Below are positions 37,993-46,659 of a stretch of 64,000 nt of DNA, piece after piece. Positions within the stretch are counted from its first letter, which is position 1; each line of letters begins with the position of its first letter. Source of the stretch: Plesiocystis pacifica SIR-1 (GTDB taxonomy: Bacteria; Myxococcota_A; Polyangia; Nannocystales; Nannocystaceae). The translations under genes were made by a program, and so were the position numbers. The notes below the pieces were generated by a model. That model did no database searches and was not told the origin of the DNA. It saw only the letters and a program-made list of their open reading frames with translations. Location of the stretch: positions 79,061 to 143,060 of the forward strand of contig NZ_ABCS01000016.1 in the NCBI RefSeq assembly GCF_000170895.1. The letters are read 5' to 3'.

Positions 37993-40900
37993 ATGCGCAA
38001 GACCCTCGTGGGCCTGACGTCTCTATGGTTGGCGATCGGTGCGTGCAAGGCGGACTCCGCGTCGGAGGCAGAGGCCGGCTCCAAGGTAGACCCGCCCGAC
38101 GATCCGTCCAAGAAAGACGCGGCCGAGCAGATGGTCGAGGATCTGCGCCTCGACGAGCGCAGCTTCCCCCTGCTGATCTGGTCGATCCACACGGTCTCCC
38201 AGGACTACTACGACAAGACCCGCTTTGACCCCCGGGGTCAGCTGCTCGCGGCCACGGACCGCCTGGGCCTGCACACGCCGGAGTTCTTCGCCGTGCCCGA
38301 CGCGAGCGACCCGGGCCAGCTCGAGGTCACCGTCCGCGACCAGTCCAAGCGCTTTGCGATCGGCGAGCTAAAGGGCCTCGACCCCGCGGCCGATCGCCTC
38401 GAAGAGATCCTCGAGTTCACCGCCTCGGTGCTCAGCCTCGAAGCCGAGCCCCTCCACGAGCTCGAGTACGCGGCCATCAACGGCTTCCTGTCGCCCCTCG
38501 ACCCGCACACGATCCTGCTGACCCCCGAAGAGAGCGCGGAGCTTGGGGTCAAGACGCGCGGGAGCTTCGGCGGGATCGGGGCGGAGATCGTCGCTCGAGA
38601 CCGGCGCATCCTCGTGGTCCGGGTCATCCCCGAGTCCCCCGCGGCCAAGGCCGGGCTCCAGGACAACGACGTGATCCTGGCGATCGACGACCAGTCCACG
38701 GTCAACATGAGCTCGGCCGACGCCCAGGGGCTGCTGCGCGGACCGATCGACACCCAGGTCGTGCTCGAGGTCCGGCGCGGCGACGCGGTCGTGCGCGTCG
38801 AGATCACCCGCGGGCAGATCGCCATCCCCACGGTGATCGCCGAGATGCTCCCGAACGACGTGGGCTACCTGCAGGTCGCCACCTTTCAAGAGGACACCGC
38901 CGAGAAATTGCTCGCGGCCCTCCAGGACTTCCAGAGCAACGCCCAGCTGGCCGGCCTGGTCGTGGATCTGCGCGGGAACTCCGGGGGCCTGCTGGCCCAG
39001 GCGGTCGGGATCCTCAACCAGTTCGTGAAAGGCGGCGAGCTGGTCATCGTGCGCTCGGCCCTGGGCCGCGAGCACCAGGACGCGACCGAGGAGATCGTCG
39101 TGCCCATGAAGGTCCCGGTGGTCACCCTGGTCGACGAGAGCTCGGCCTCGGCCTCGGAGATCGTCGGCGGGTCCATGAAGCACCTCGACCGCGGGGTGAT
39201 CCTCGGGCGCGCGAGCTTTGGCAAGGGCACGGTCCAGGAGCTGCGCAACGCCACGCCCTACGGCCGACCCCTGGCCCTGAAGCTGACCATCGCCGAGTAC
39301 CGCGTGGCCGGGGATCGCAAGATCCAGAACATCGGCGTGATCCCGGACGTGGAGCTGCTGCCCGTGGAGCTCCTCGAGTATGAGGGCGTGGCCCGCTACT
39401 ACGACCTCGAGCGCTTCGAGCGACAGCGCCAGCGCGGGCGGACGGCCCACCTGCCCTCGGCGGTCCACGACGCCCACATCGAGGCCGAGCTGGCCCTGGC
39501 CAAGTCGCCGCTCATGCTCCGCTACCTCTCCTACAGCCCGCAGCTGGCTCAGGAGGCGCTCCAGGCCTCGGGCGGCGACGCGGCCAGCCGGACCTTGCGC
39601 GACCCGGAGATCCGCCTGGCCCGCGACGTGGCGCTGAAGCTCGTGGGCAAGGAGGGCCGCCGGGCTCAGGTCGACGCCCTGCCGGCGATCGTCGAAGAAC
39701 TGAGCAAGCGCGAGGGCGAGGCGATCCGCGCGGGCATCGAGACCTGGAAGGTCGACTGGGCCGACGTGGGGCCCGTGGACGCGCCCCTCGAGGTCGCGGT
39801 CAACATCGTCGACACCAAAAACGGCGAGCTCCACCGCGCGGGCGAGGCCTTCACCCTGCACGTCGAGGTCCGCAACCCCGGGACCGAGACCCTCGAGCAG
39901 GTCCACCTGATCACCGACTGCGCCCGCGACGAGCTCGACGGCATCGAGCTGCTCATCGGCGCGCTGCCCCCGGGCGAGAGCACCTCCCGGGACATCGAGC
40001 TCCAGGTCCTGCCCTGGTACCCCGACTTCGTCGACACCCTGACCGTCGCCGCCCACGTGGGCGAGCCCGAGGCCACCCCCGACGGCGAGGCGAGCGTGGC
40101 CTTCACCATGCTCGGCGCCGAGCGGCCCCGCTTTTCCTTCGACTACTGGATCATCGACGACCCCCACCTCGTCGCCGAGGGCCCCGCGCGGCCCGAGCAC
40201 GAGCCGTGGCCCGGCGAGGTCCCCTTCGTGGTCCAGGGCAACGGCGACGGGCTGCTGCAGCCAGGCGAGCACGTGCTGCTGGCCTTCCGGGCCCACAACG
40301 CGGGCGGCCCCGCGCCCGACGCCCGCGTGCTCTTGCGCAACCTCTCCGGCACCCAGGGCCTCCTCGAGGAAGGCCTGGTCGTCCACGGAGCCCTGGCCCA
40401 GGGCGAGGAATTCACCGGCGCCTTCGGCGTCTCCATCGCGCCCACGGCCGACCCCAGCCAGCCCCTCGAGCTCGAGCTGATCGTCGGCGACGGGGTACTG
40501 CGCGAGAGCGTCGACGACAAGCTCCGCTTCCGCATCGTCCCCGGCCGAGACGCGGTCAGCGACGCGCACTCGGGGCGCTACAAAGTCGGCGGCGACGAGC
40601 CGGTACGCCTCTACAACGGCGCCGATTCGTCGGCGCCGGTGGTCGCCGAGCTCCCCGCGGGGACGCTCCTCGAGGTCGTCGGCTCGTCCGGGGACTGGCG
40701 CGCCCTCGCCGGACCCAAGGGCCAGGGCCGACGACTGTGGGTGCCCGCCGACCTGCTCGAGGCCGCGAGCGGGGGCAAGGCCCGGGCAGCCCTCGACCCC
40801 AAGGCTGGGCGCATGGTCGACCCGCCCCACATCGTGCTGGCCGACGACGCTGGCGAAGATGGTGACGACGGGGCGCCCGTGGTCGAGACCGAGCGCGTCA

Positions 40901-41151
40901 CCATCGCCGGGGTCGCCGAGCACCCCGAGCGGGTCCGCGACGTCATGGTGACCGTGCGCGCAGCCGGGCCGGCCCAGCCCGAGCGCAAGGTCTTTTACCT
41001 GGCCAACCGCGCCGTCGACGGGGACGCCGCCAAGCGCCTCGAGTTCTCCGCCGAGGTGCCCCTGAGCCCGGGCAGCAACCGGGTCACGATCATCGTCCGC
41101 GACCAGGACAAGGTCATGCGCCAGCGAGACCTGCGGGTGTTTCGGCGCTAG
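37993..41151 (+). CDS. S41 C-terminal processing protease lipoprotein with PDZ and SH3-like domains
   Basis: A 1052-residue lipoprotein (lipobox LWLAIGAC). After an acidic linker comes a helical domain, a PDZ domain (about 180-270: GSFGGIGAEIVARDRRILVVRVIPESPAAKAGL) and an S41 peptidase core. DLRGNSGG lies near 331, the serine in VDESSASASEIVGG near 384 and the lysine in RASFGKGTVQ near 410 form the Ser-Lys pair. C-terminal to it lies an extra 500 residues of beta domains, with an SH3-type segment (VRLYNGADSSAPVVAELPAG...WRAL) near 870. It is a periplasmic, membrane-anchored protease. It is unusually long for a CtpA and probably targets a specific substrate. Confidence 0.92.
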   Translation: MRKTLVGLTSLWLAIGACKADSASEAEAGSKVDPPDDPSKKDAAEQMVEDLRLDERSFPLLIWSIHTVSQDYYDKTRFDPRGQLLAATDRLGLHTPEFFAVPDASDPGQLEVTVRDQSKRFAIGELKGLDPAADRLEEILEFTASVLSLEAEPLHELEYAAINGFLSPLDPHTILLTPEESAELGVKTRGSFGGIGAEIVARDRRILVVRVIPESPAAKAGLQDNDVILAIDDQSTVNMSSADAQGLLRGPIDTQVVLEVRRGDAVVRVEITRGQIAIPTVIAEMLPNDVGYLQVATFQEDTAEKLLAALQDFQSNAQLAGLVVDLRGNSGGLLAQAVGILNQFVKGGELVIVRSALGREHQDATEEIVVPMKVPVVTLVDESSASASEIVGGSMKHLDRGVILGRASFGKGTVQELRNATPYGRPLALKLTIAEYRVAGDRKIQNIGVIPDVELLPVELLEYEGVARYYDLERFERQRQRGRTAHLPSAVHDAHIEAELALAKSPLMLRYLSYSPQLAQEALQASGGDAASRTLRDPEIRLARDVALKLVGKEGRRAQVDALPAIVEELSKREGEAIRAGIETWKVDWADVGPVDAPLEVAVNIVDTKNGELHRAGEAFTLHVEVRNPGTETLEQVHLITDCARDELDGIELLIGALPPGESTSRDIELQVLPWYPDFVDTLTVAAHVGEPEATPDGEASVAFTMLGAERPRFSFDYWIIDDPHLVAEGPARPEHEPWPGEVPFVVQGNGDGLLQPGEHVLLAFRAHNAGGPAPDARVLLRNLSGTQGLLEEGLVVHGALAQGEEFTGAFGVSIAPTADPSQPLELELIVGDGVLRESVDDKLRFRIVPGRDAVSDAHSGRYKVGGDEPVRLYNGADSSAPVVAELPAGTLLEVVGSSGDWRALAGPKGQGRRLWVPADLLEAASGGKARAALDPKAGRMVDPPHIVLADDAGEDGDDGAPVVETERVTIAGVAEHPERVRDVMVTVRAAGPAQPERKVFYLANRAVDGDAAKRLEFSAEVPLSPGSNRVTIIVRDQDKVMRQRDLRVFRR

Positions 41152-41274
41152 GCGGGCGCCAGACAGCCCGAGCGGCCAGGACGGACGCGGCGCGGGCGGA
41201 ACCTTCTGTCCAGGGGGCAGTCGAACCTCCCCGTGCGGCCCGACACCTCTGTCCCGTGGTATAGCGAGGAGCCC

Positions 41275-42654
41275 GTGAGCGACCCCAAGGACCCCGAGCG
41301 AGAGGACGGCCCCGCCGCAGCGCCCATGTCGGACGCGCCCGCGGCAGATCTGGGCGCAGATCTGGGCGGCGAGACCGAGGTCGACGAGGACTTCGACGAC
41401 GACCTCGACATCGACGCCGCGGTCGCTCAGGCCACGGCGGACCGGCCCTTCACCCAAGAGGAGGCCGGCCTGCGCACCCGCGTCGGCTGGGGCCGCTCGC
41501 CCATCGTCGCGGGCGCGGTGATCATCATCGGCCTGTTCCTCCTGGTGAAGACCTGGAGCGACTTCGTCTACTTCCTGCGCGTATTCCAGGGCGAACCCCG
41601 CGACCTGGGCCGCGTCACCGACATCTACGACGCTGGCGAGTTCAGCGAGAGCTTCGACAACGAGTGGGTGCACATCGAGGGCGACCCCGACGTGCAGCAC
41701 GCCGCGCGCATGCAGAGCCGCGAGGGCTGGATCGGCTTCATGCGCCTGATCGAGTCCGACGCCGCCGTGCTCGTCGCCGTGCCCCGGGAGACCCAGACCG
41801 CCAACAACGAGTTCCCGGGCGAGTTCACCGGCCGCATGCGCCGCCTCGACGCCACGCCCCACTGGGAGAAGCTCCAGATCTTCTTCACGGCCGAGGGCAT
41901 CATCGACACCATCGACCTCCAGCCGGCCTCGGTCATCGAGTCCGTGGCGGCCGAGCCCGGCCAGGCCATCGCCGCCAAGACGACCTCCGACGGAGAGGCC
42001 ACCGTCGGCCCCGGCGAGCAGGTCCGCATCGTCGCCCGGCGCTCCTACGGCATCGCCCAGCTCGGCCGCGACACCTGGAAGACCCAGGCCGATGCCGAGG
42101 CCGCGATCGCGGCCACCGGGCTGCCCTGGGCCTTCATGGAAAAGCGCGCCATGGTCTGGGCCTTCGCCGTCGAGGTCGGCCCCGACGCGGAGGTCGAGGT
42201 CTTCCAGCGCCTCACCCGGGCCCTCAACGGCGGCGACGACCTCGTGGGCGCCGACCCCAAAAAAGGCGCGCTCGTCCTGCCCCGGCGCACGACCTACATC
42301 GTCGACGCGGGCGACCTCCAGCTCACCCCCAAGGGCCTGACCTTCAGCTACGGCAACAACCAGGCCGAGACGGGCTGGCAGGTGAGCGGCGAGGGCTCGG
42401 CGGCCACGCTCGTCGCCAACGAGCTCGACAAAGGCCGCCTGGCCGTGCCCGTCGCCGAGATCGAGGGCATCCGCCTCGAGCGCGCGCTGGAGATCAACCC
42501 CAAGGGCTACCTGATCTCCAGCGACCAGCACCCCAAGGACACCTGGCCCTCGGCGGTCATGTTCATCGCCGTGCTGGGCGTGGTCGGACTGAACGGTTGG
42601 GCCCTCGTGGCCAACCTCCGCCGGCGCGAGGACAACGAGCCGACCGCGGCCTGA
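41275..42654 (+). CDS. Two-pass membrane protein, hypothetical
   Basis: A 459-residue protein with GTG start, chosen because AGGAG lies 5 nt upstream. The N-terminal about 70 residues are very acidic. TM1 lies near 76-95 (SPIVAGAVIIIGLFLLVKTW) and TM2 near 428-448 (AVMFIAVLGVVGLNGWALVANL); about 330 residues lie between, rich in beta strands. The middle part is repetitive in structure, with two segments that begin with RVTDIYDAG and DLQLTPKG. Topology suggests a large periplasmic domain. It shares no known family. It follows the S41 protease by 123 bp on the same strand. Confidence 0.75.
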   Translation: MSDPKDPEREDGPAAAPMSDAPAADLGADLGGETEVDEDFDDDLDIDAAVAQATADRPFTQEEAGLRTRVGWGRSPIVAGAVIIIGLFLLVKTWSDFVYFLRVFQGEPRDLGRVTDIYDAGEFSESFDNEWVHIEGDPDVQHAARMQSREGWIGFMRLIESDAAVLVAVPRETQTANNEFPGEFTGRMRRLDATPHWEKLQIFFTAEGIIDTIDLQPASVIESVAAEPGQAIAAKTTSDGEATVGPGEQVRIVARRSYGIAQLGRDTWKTQADAEAAIAATGLPWAFMEKRAMVWAFAVEVGPDAEVEVFQRLTRALNGGDDLVGADPKKGALVLPRRTTYIVDAGDLQLTPKGLTFSYGNNQAETGWQVSGEGSAATLVANELDKGRLAVPVAEIEGIRLERALEINPKGYLISSDQHPKDTWPSAVMFIAVLGVVGLNGWALVANLRRREDNEPTAA

Positions 42655-42662
42655 GAGCTCGC

Positions 42663-42687
42663 CCCGGCACCTCAGTCTGGTGCCGGG
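42663..42687. terminator. GC hairpin, possible terminator
   Basis: A 9-bp perfect stem CCCGGCACC/GGTGCCGGG lies 8 bp after the stop of 41275-42654. There is no T-run, so termination is uncertain. Confidence 0.4.
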
Positions 42688-42942
42688 CCTGGCCTCGGCC
42701 CGGGGCCCGTCTGGAGTCGAGCTGATCCTTGGACTGACTTTCCATGGCCAAACTGGCATGGATCAGGGCACAGATGGGCCCTCAGCTCCGGTGAATGTAG
42801 CGTTGCAAGATCCTAGCCGGGCCCCAGAGTGACGCGTGGGCGCTCCGCGGTCCGAGCCGCGGGCCCGGCTGGCCGCGACACGAGGCCCCCAAATTCCCCA
42901 TCTGCTTTGGATCTGCCACGGACGCTGTACAATGCGGCGACC

Positions 42943-43824
42943 GTGGCCGAAGGCTCGACCACATTGCGCTTCCTCGGCACCGGAGGCGCGTTCTCCCGCC
43001 GCTACGGGACCACCTGTTCATTGGTGACCCTTCCGTCCGGCGCACGCTGGCTCATCGACTGCGGTCGACAGGCGCCGGATCAATTGTGGGACGCGGGCCT
43101 CGACTGGCACCAAATCACGGGCCAGCTCGTCACCCACGTCCACGGGGACCACATCTACGGCCTCGAGGACTTCGCCTTTCAGCGCTTCTACGAGTCCCGC
43201 CCCGGCATCCCCGCGGTCATGGCTGGCGGCCCCAAGCCCAAGTTCATCGCCCACAGCGCGGTTCAGGACGAGGTCTGGGAGTCCCTCGCGGCCTCGCTGC
43301 GCTACCTGAACATCAACGGCAACCCGCGCGCGGGCGTGCTCGAGTCCTACTTCGACGTGATCAAGGCGCGGGCCTGCGAGGCGCCCACGGACAACCCGTG
43401 GAACCACAGCGAGACCTTCGTGTGCGGCGACCTCGAGCTGGTCGCCCGAGAGAACGACCACGTCCCCGGGAAACCCTCGTGCTCCTTCGAGTTTCACGTG
43501 GGCGAGCGCTCGGGCGAGCACGAGCGCATCGCCTGGTGGAGCGGCGACTCGACCGTGGATCGGGAATTCCTCGTGTCCATCGAGCCGCGCACCACCATCT
43601 ACTTCCACGACTGCACCTTCACGGACTACCCCGGCCAGGTCCACGGCGCCTTCTCCTTGCTCGAGCAGCTCCCCGAAGCCGTCCGTCACAAGATGGTGCT
43701 CATGCACCACGAGGACGACATCGAGACCCACCGCGAGCAGGTCGAGGCCCTCGGCTTCCGCGTCGGTCTGCCCGGCCAAATTTACGATCTCGTGTCTGGC
43801 AAGCTCGTCCCCGACCAGGCCTGA
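42943..43824 (+). CDS. Metallo-beta-lactamase fold hydrolase
   Basis: A 293-residue protein with GTG start. LRFLGTGGAFSRRYGTTCS opens the fold and THVHGDHIYGLED (HxHxDH at 65-70) is the metal motif. Further ligands are likely in ARENDHVPGK, FHDCTF and HHEDD. The layout is closest to RNase Z-like or lactonase-like MBL proteins; I cannot tell the substrate. Upstream in-frame starts from 42829 are less likely, as the extra residues look unconserved. It ends 88 bp before pilA, with a terminator between them. Confidence 0.85.
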   Translation: MAEGSTTLRFLGTGGAFSRRYGTTCSLVTLPSGARWLIDCGRQAPDQLWDAGLDWHQITGQLVTHVHGDHIYGLEDFAFQRFYESRPGIPAVMAGGPKPKFIAHSAVQDEVWESLAASLRYLNINGNPRAGVLESYFDVIKARACEAPTDNPWNHSETFVCGDLELVARENDHVPGKPSCSFEFHVGERSGEHERIAWWSGDSTVDREFLVSIEPRTTIYFHDCTFTDYPGQVHGAFSLLEQLPEAVRHKMVLMHHEDDIETHREQVEALGFRVGLPGQIYDLVSGKLVPDQA

Positions 43825-43850
43825 AGCAGCGCCAGACGCCGGACGCAAAA

Positions 43851-43887
43851 CAAAAAGAGAGGACGCTCCAGCGAGCGCCCTCTCTTT
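43851..43887 (-). terminator. Intrinsic terminator of pilA (may act in both directions)
   Basis: A 13-bp stem with one mismatch (AAAGAGAGG.CGCT / AG(C)G...CCTCTCTTT) followed on the minus strand by a U-rich tract (TTTTTGTTTT). It lies just downstream of pilA and is convergent with the MBL gene. Confidence 0.85.
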
Positions 43888-43911
43888 CGCGTCGAGGCAG
43901 TCGCCCTCGAA

Positions 43912-44574
43912 CTACTCGACTTCCTGGTCGACGTAGAGGCCGATGGCCGCGTTGACACCCTGGATGTCGCCGGCGCCCGAGCGCTCGTAGGTCGAGAACA
44001 CCGCGTCGTCGTCGAGGTCGGCGAAGGCCTGCGCGGTGAACTGGCAGGTGCCGTAGCCGGTGATCGTGTTCACGGCGATGAAGTTGTAGTGGAAGTAGTG
44101 GCCCTGCTCCTGCATGTAGTTCAGGCCGTTCCACACCGGGTTGTCGTTCCACAGCGCGATGTCGTAGTAGCCCGCGCCACCGCCACCGGCGGCGGGGATG
44201 CAGCGACCACCCGGGCCCAAGTTGCAGTTGAAGGCCTCCGGCGGCGTGATGCCGGCCTCACCGCCGGTGGGCGAGCCGTCGGGGTGGGGGCAGCGGTGCG
44301 GAGCGACATCCTGGACGTTCGCGCCCGCCGAGATGAAGGCGGTCGCGCCACGGTCGGCGTGCTCGGCCTTGAAGAAGCTCGAGGCGGCGTCGTAGATCTT
44401 GGCGAGCTGGGTCTTGGCCTCGGCCGTCTTCGCGCGGCGCATGTACTTTTGCAGCGCGGGCACGGCGACGACGGCGAGGATGCCGAGGATCGCCACGACG
44501 ATCATGAGCTCGATGAGGGTGAAGCCCTTGGCGTTCTTCTTCGCGGTCTGAAGTTTCTCGATGTTGATGTGCAT
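43912..44574 (-). CDS. pilA: Type IV major pilin
   Basis: A 220-residue pre-pilin. The cleavage site lies after Gly17 in KNAKG-FTLIELMIVVAILGILAVVAVPAL, with Glu at mature position 5 (residue 22), giving a mature protein of 203 residues that begins with Phe for methylation. The hydrophobic helix is followed by a soluble head with a Gly-rich loop and several cysteines (HRCPHPD, NCNLGPGGRC). It builds pili used for social motility in myxobacteria. It has a sigma-54 promoter about 70 bp upstream and a strong terminator downstream. No other pil genes lie in the window. Confidence 0.95.
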   Translation of the reverse strand: MHINIEKLQTAKKNAKGFTLIELMIVVAILGILAVVAVPALQKYMRRAKTAEAKTQLAKIYDAASSFFKAEHADRGATAFISAGANVQDVAPHRCPHPDGSPTGGEAGITPPEAFNCNLGPGGRCIPAAGGGGAGYYDIALWNDNPVWNGLNYMQEQGHYFHYNFIAVNTITGYGTCQFTAQAFADLDDDAVFSTYERSGAGDIQGVNAAIGLYVDQEVE

Positions 44575-44643
44575 GAATCTGTTCTCCGTCCGCGGCGCCG
44601 ATCCCCAATACTCGTCGTGCGCGTTGGTGACTCTGTATCTCTC

Positions 44644-44660
44644 AGCACAAAACGTGCCGA
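44644..44660 (-). promoter_or_regulatory. Sigma-54 promoter of pilA
   Basis: On the minus strand TCGGCACGTTTTGTGCT has the GG and GC dinucleotides 10 bases apart, as in the sigma-54 consensus, although the first T of the -24 box is C and the -12 box is GTGCT. It lies about 70 bp upstream of pilA. Sigma-54 control of pilA through PilR is established in Myxococcus and Pseudomonas. Confidence 0.65.
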
Positions 44661-44804
44661 CTTCGAAAAGCGCTGAATCCTAACCCCCTGTGCGGCTGTA
44701 GGGCAAAAAATGGCGCCCAACGGTCGTTGGAGCGCTCCCGCGCGGTCCGAAAAATGTCACCGCTGCCCAAAAACGTCCCGAAAAGTGACGCGTCTGGGCC
44801 GCGC

Positions 44805-45497
44805 TCACTCCCGGGTAATTCCCACGCTCTCGATGATCGGCCGCTCCCCCGCGAGGACCCGCGCCTCGAGCTCGCGGACGACCAGCAGGTCCTCGCACCG
44901 CCCGAGGATGGTGTAGTCCCCGTCGAGGGAGGGGGCGAGCTCGGTGGTGATGAAGAACTGCGCCGCGCTGGTGTTGGGGCCGCGGTTGCCCAGGGCGAGC
45001 ACGCCCGACTTGTCGAAGCGCGTGCCGATCGAGCGCTCGTCTTGGAGCACGAAGCCCACGCTCTCGTCCTCGCCCAGGCGACCCCCCTGCACGAACACCC
45101 GCTCTTGGGCGCGGTGGAAGCTCAGCCCGTCGTAGTAGGGGCGCGTCGTCCACGACCCCAAGTTGGGGTCGTAAAAGGGTCGCTCGCCCCTCGCCAGGCC
45201 CACGAAATTGGCGACGGCCAGGGGCGAGACGTCGGCGAACAAGCGGCAGCGGATCGCGCCCGAGTCCGTGGTGATCGTCGCGCGCAGCTGCCCCGACTCG
45301 GGCAGGCCCGCGACGGCGAGCTCGAAGGGGAAGCGGCCGCGGTGGGGATCGCCCGTCGACGCGTTGGCCTCGGCGAGCTGGGGATCTTCGGGCGGGAAGG
45401 TGCCCGGCGCTCCGACGTCGCAGGCGAGGGCGCCCGCGAGGGCGAGGGCACCGACGATGCAAGAGACGAAGCTGCGCGCGGGTCCGGCCGCGCTCAC
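44805..45497 (-). CDS. Cyclophilin-type peptidyl-prolyl isomerase lipoprotein
   Basis: A 230-residue lipoprotein with GTG start (lipobox LAGALAC). The cyclophilin core shows LSFHRAQERVFVQGGRLGED (active-site region, FHR with QGG), GVLALGNRGPNTSAAQFFITT and DGDYTILGRCEDLLVV. It assists folding of exported proteins by turning prolyl bonds. The start GTG overlaps the stop of the kinase gene (GTGA), so the two are translationally coupled. Confidence 0.88.
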   Translation of the reverse strand: MSAAGPARSFVSCIVGALALAGALACDVGAPGTFPPEDPQLAEANASTGDPHRGRFPFELAVAGLPESGQLRATITTDSGAIRCRLFADVSPLAVANFVGLARGERPFYDPNLGSWTTRPYYDGLSFHRAQERVFVQGGRLGEDESVGFVLQDERSIGTRFDKSGVLALGNRGPNTSAAQFFITTELAPSLDGDYTILGRCEDLLVVRELEARVLAGERPIIESVGITRE

Positions 45498-46471
45498 GGC
45501 TTGACGGCTCCGCGCGAAGCCACGGCGCGCTGGACCAAGGCCGCGAGCTCCTCCCGGGAGGACTCGGCCGACTGGGCCTCGGGCGACTGGCTCAGGCGCT
45601 GGAGCACGCGGTAGGCGTCGTCGTAGCGACGCCCGGGGTCTCGGTCGAGGTTGCGGCGCAGCACCTCGGAGAGCTTGGACGACAGCCCCGACACGCGCCG
45701 GCTCGAGTGCGAGATGTCGAAGCGGACGATCGCGTCCATGGTCTCGAGCTCGTTGCCGGCGACGAAGCAGCGCTCGCCCCGGAGGATCTCCCACAGGATC
45801 ACCGCGAGGGAGAACAGGTCGCTCTTGACCGTCGCCGTGCCGCTGCCCGTGACCCGCTCGGGCGCCTTGTAGGCCACGTGGCCCGCCTCGGGCGAGGTCA
45901 GCTCCGCCGGCAACCAATTGCTGCTCGCCGAGCCAAAGTCCCCGAGCACCACGTCGCCGTCCACGGACAGGTAGACGTTGGCCGGGCAGATGTCGCGGTG
46001 CAGCACCTGGATGACCTCGAACTCGTCCTCGCTCGTGTCGTCGTCCTCGGCCCGGGGCACCTCGAAGGTGTGGACGTAGTGGAGCACGTTGGCGAGCTGG
46101 CCGAGCAGGTAGACGGCGAGCTCCTTGGTCAGCGAGATGGGCTCGCCCGACTCGTGGCCCAAGAGCACCGCGAGGTCGACGCCATCGACGTAGTCCATGA
46201 CGAAGAAGTCCACGCCGTCTTGGGTCCCCGCCGCGCGCAGGCTGGGGATGCCCGTGTGGCTGAAGCTGCGCATCAAGTTGGCCTCGTGAGCAAACTGCGC
46301 CTTGAGCATGCGGTGCTCGTCGCCCTCGCCGGGCATCAATATCTTGGCCAGCTGCGTCGCAGGAGCGTCCTCGGGAGCGCCCTCGGGCTTGGCCCGGTAC
46401 AGGCGAGTGACGGTGTTGAGGACCGGGACGGGTTCGATCAGCCGGTAGCCGCCGAGGCTGTGCAGCTCCAT
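45494..46471 (-). CDS. Hanks-type serine/threonine protein kinase
   Basis: A 325-residue soluble kinase. The invariant lysine is in LAKILMPG, the catalytic loop reads VLHRDICPANVYLS (HRDxxPxN with Cys in place of the usual Lys), the metal motif is GDFGSAS, and YKAPERV is the APE motif. The glycine loop is degenerate (GGYRLIEPVPVLNT), which occurs in myxobacterial kinases. No transmembrane segment or PASTA domain is present. HRDxxPxN loops without the Lys are common in myxobacteria, so activity is possible. It is the first gene of a pair with the cyclophilin lipoprotein and lies 188 bp from the divergent FAD gene. Confidence 0.88.
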   Translation of the reverse strand: MELHSLGGYRLIEPVPVLNTVTRLYRAKPEGAPEDAPATQLAKILMPGEGDEHRMLKAQFAHEANLMRSFSHTGIPSLRAAGTQDGVDFFVMDYVDGVDLAVLLGHESGEPISLTKELAVYLLGQLANVLHYVHTFEVPRAEDDDTSEDEFEVIQVLHRDICPANVYLSVDGDVVLGDFGSASSNWLPAELTSPEAGHVAYKAPERVTGSGTATVKSDLFSLAVILWEILRGERCFVAGNELETMDAIVRFDISHSSRRVSGLSSKLSEVLRRNLDRDPGRRYDDAYRVLQRLSQSPEAQSAESSREELAALVQRAVASRGAVKP

Positions 46472-46659
46472 GCGATCGAGTGTGCAAGGCGCGGATCCAC
46501 CTGTCCAGCGCCCGCCGCGGCGTCAGCGAAGCGTCCCGAGTCGCGCTCGACGTTGCGGGCCTCGCACCCACGAGGCCTGCACAGCGCCTCCCTGCGTGGT
46601 CCCCAGCGCCTTCCCTCGGTTTCGGCAAGGGCCCAGCTTTGCTGCTAAAACCGGCTCGC

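Noticed and set aside
38368..42759. Very long minus-strand open frame antisense to the S41 protease and membrane protein genes
   Set aside because: Same effect of codon bias; no domain, no signal and it spans two real genes on the other strand.
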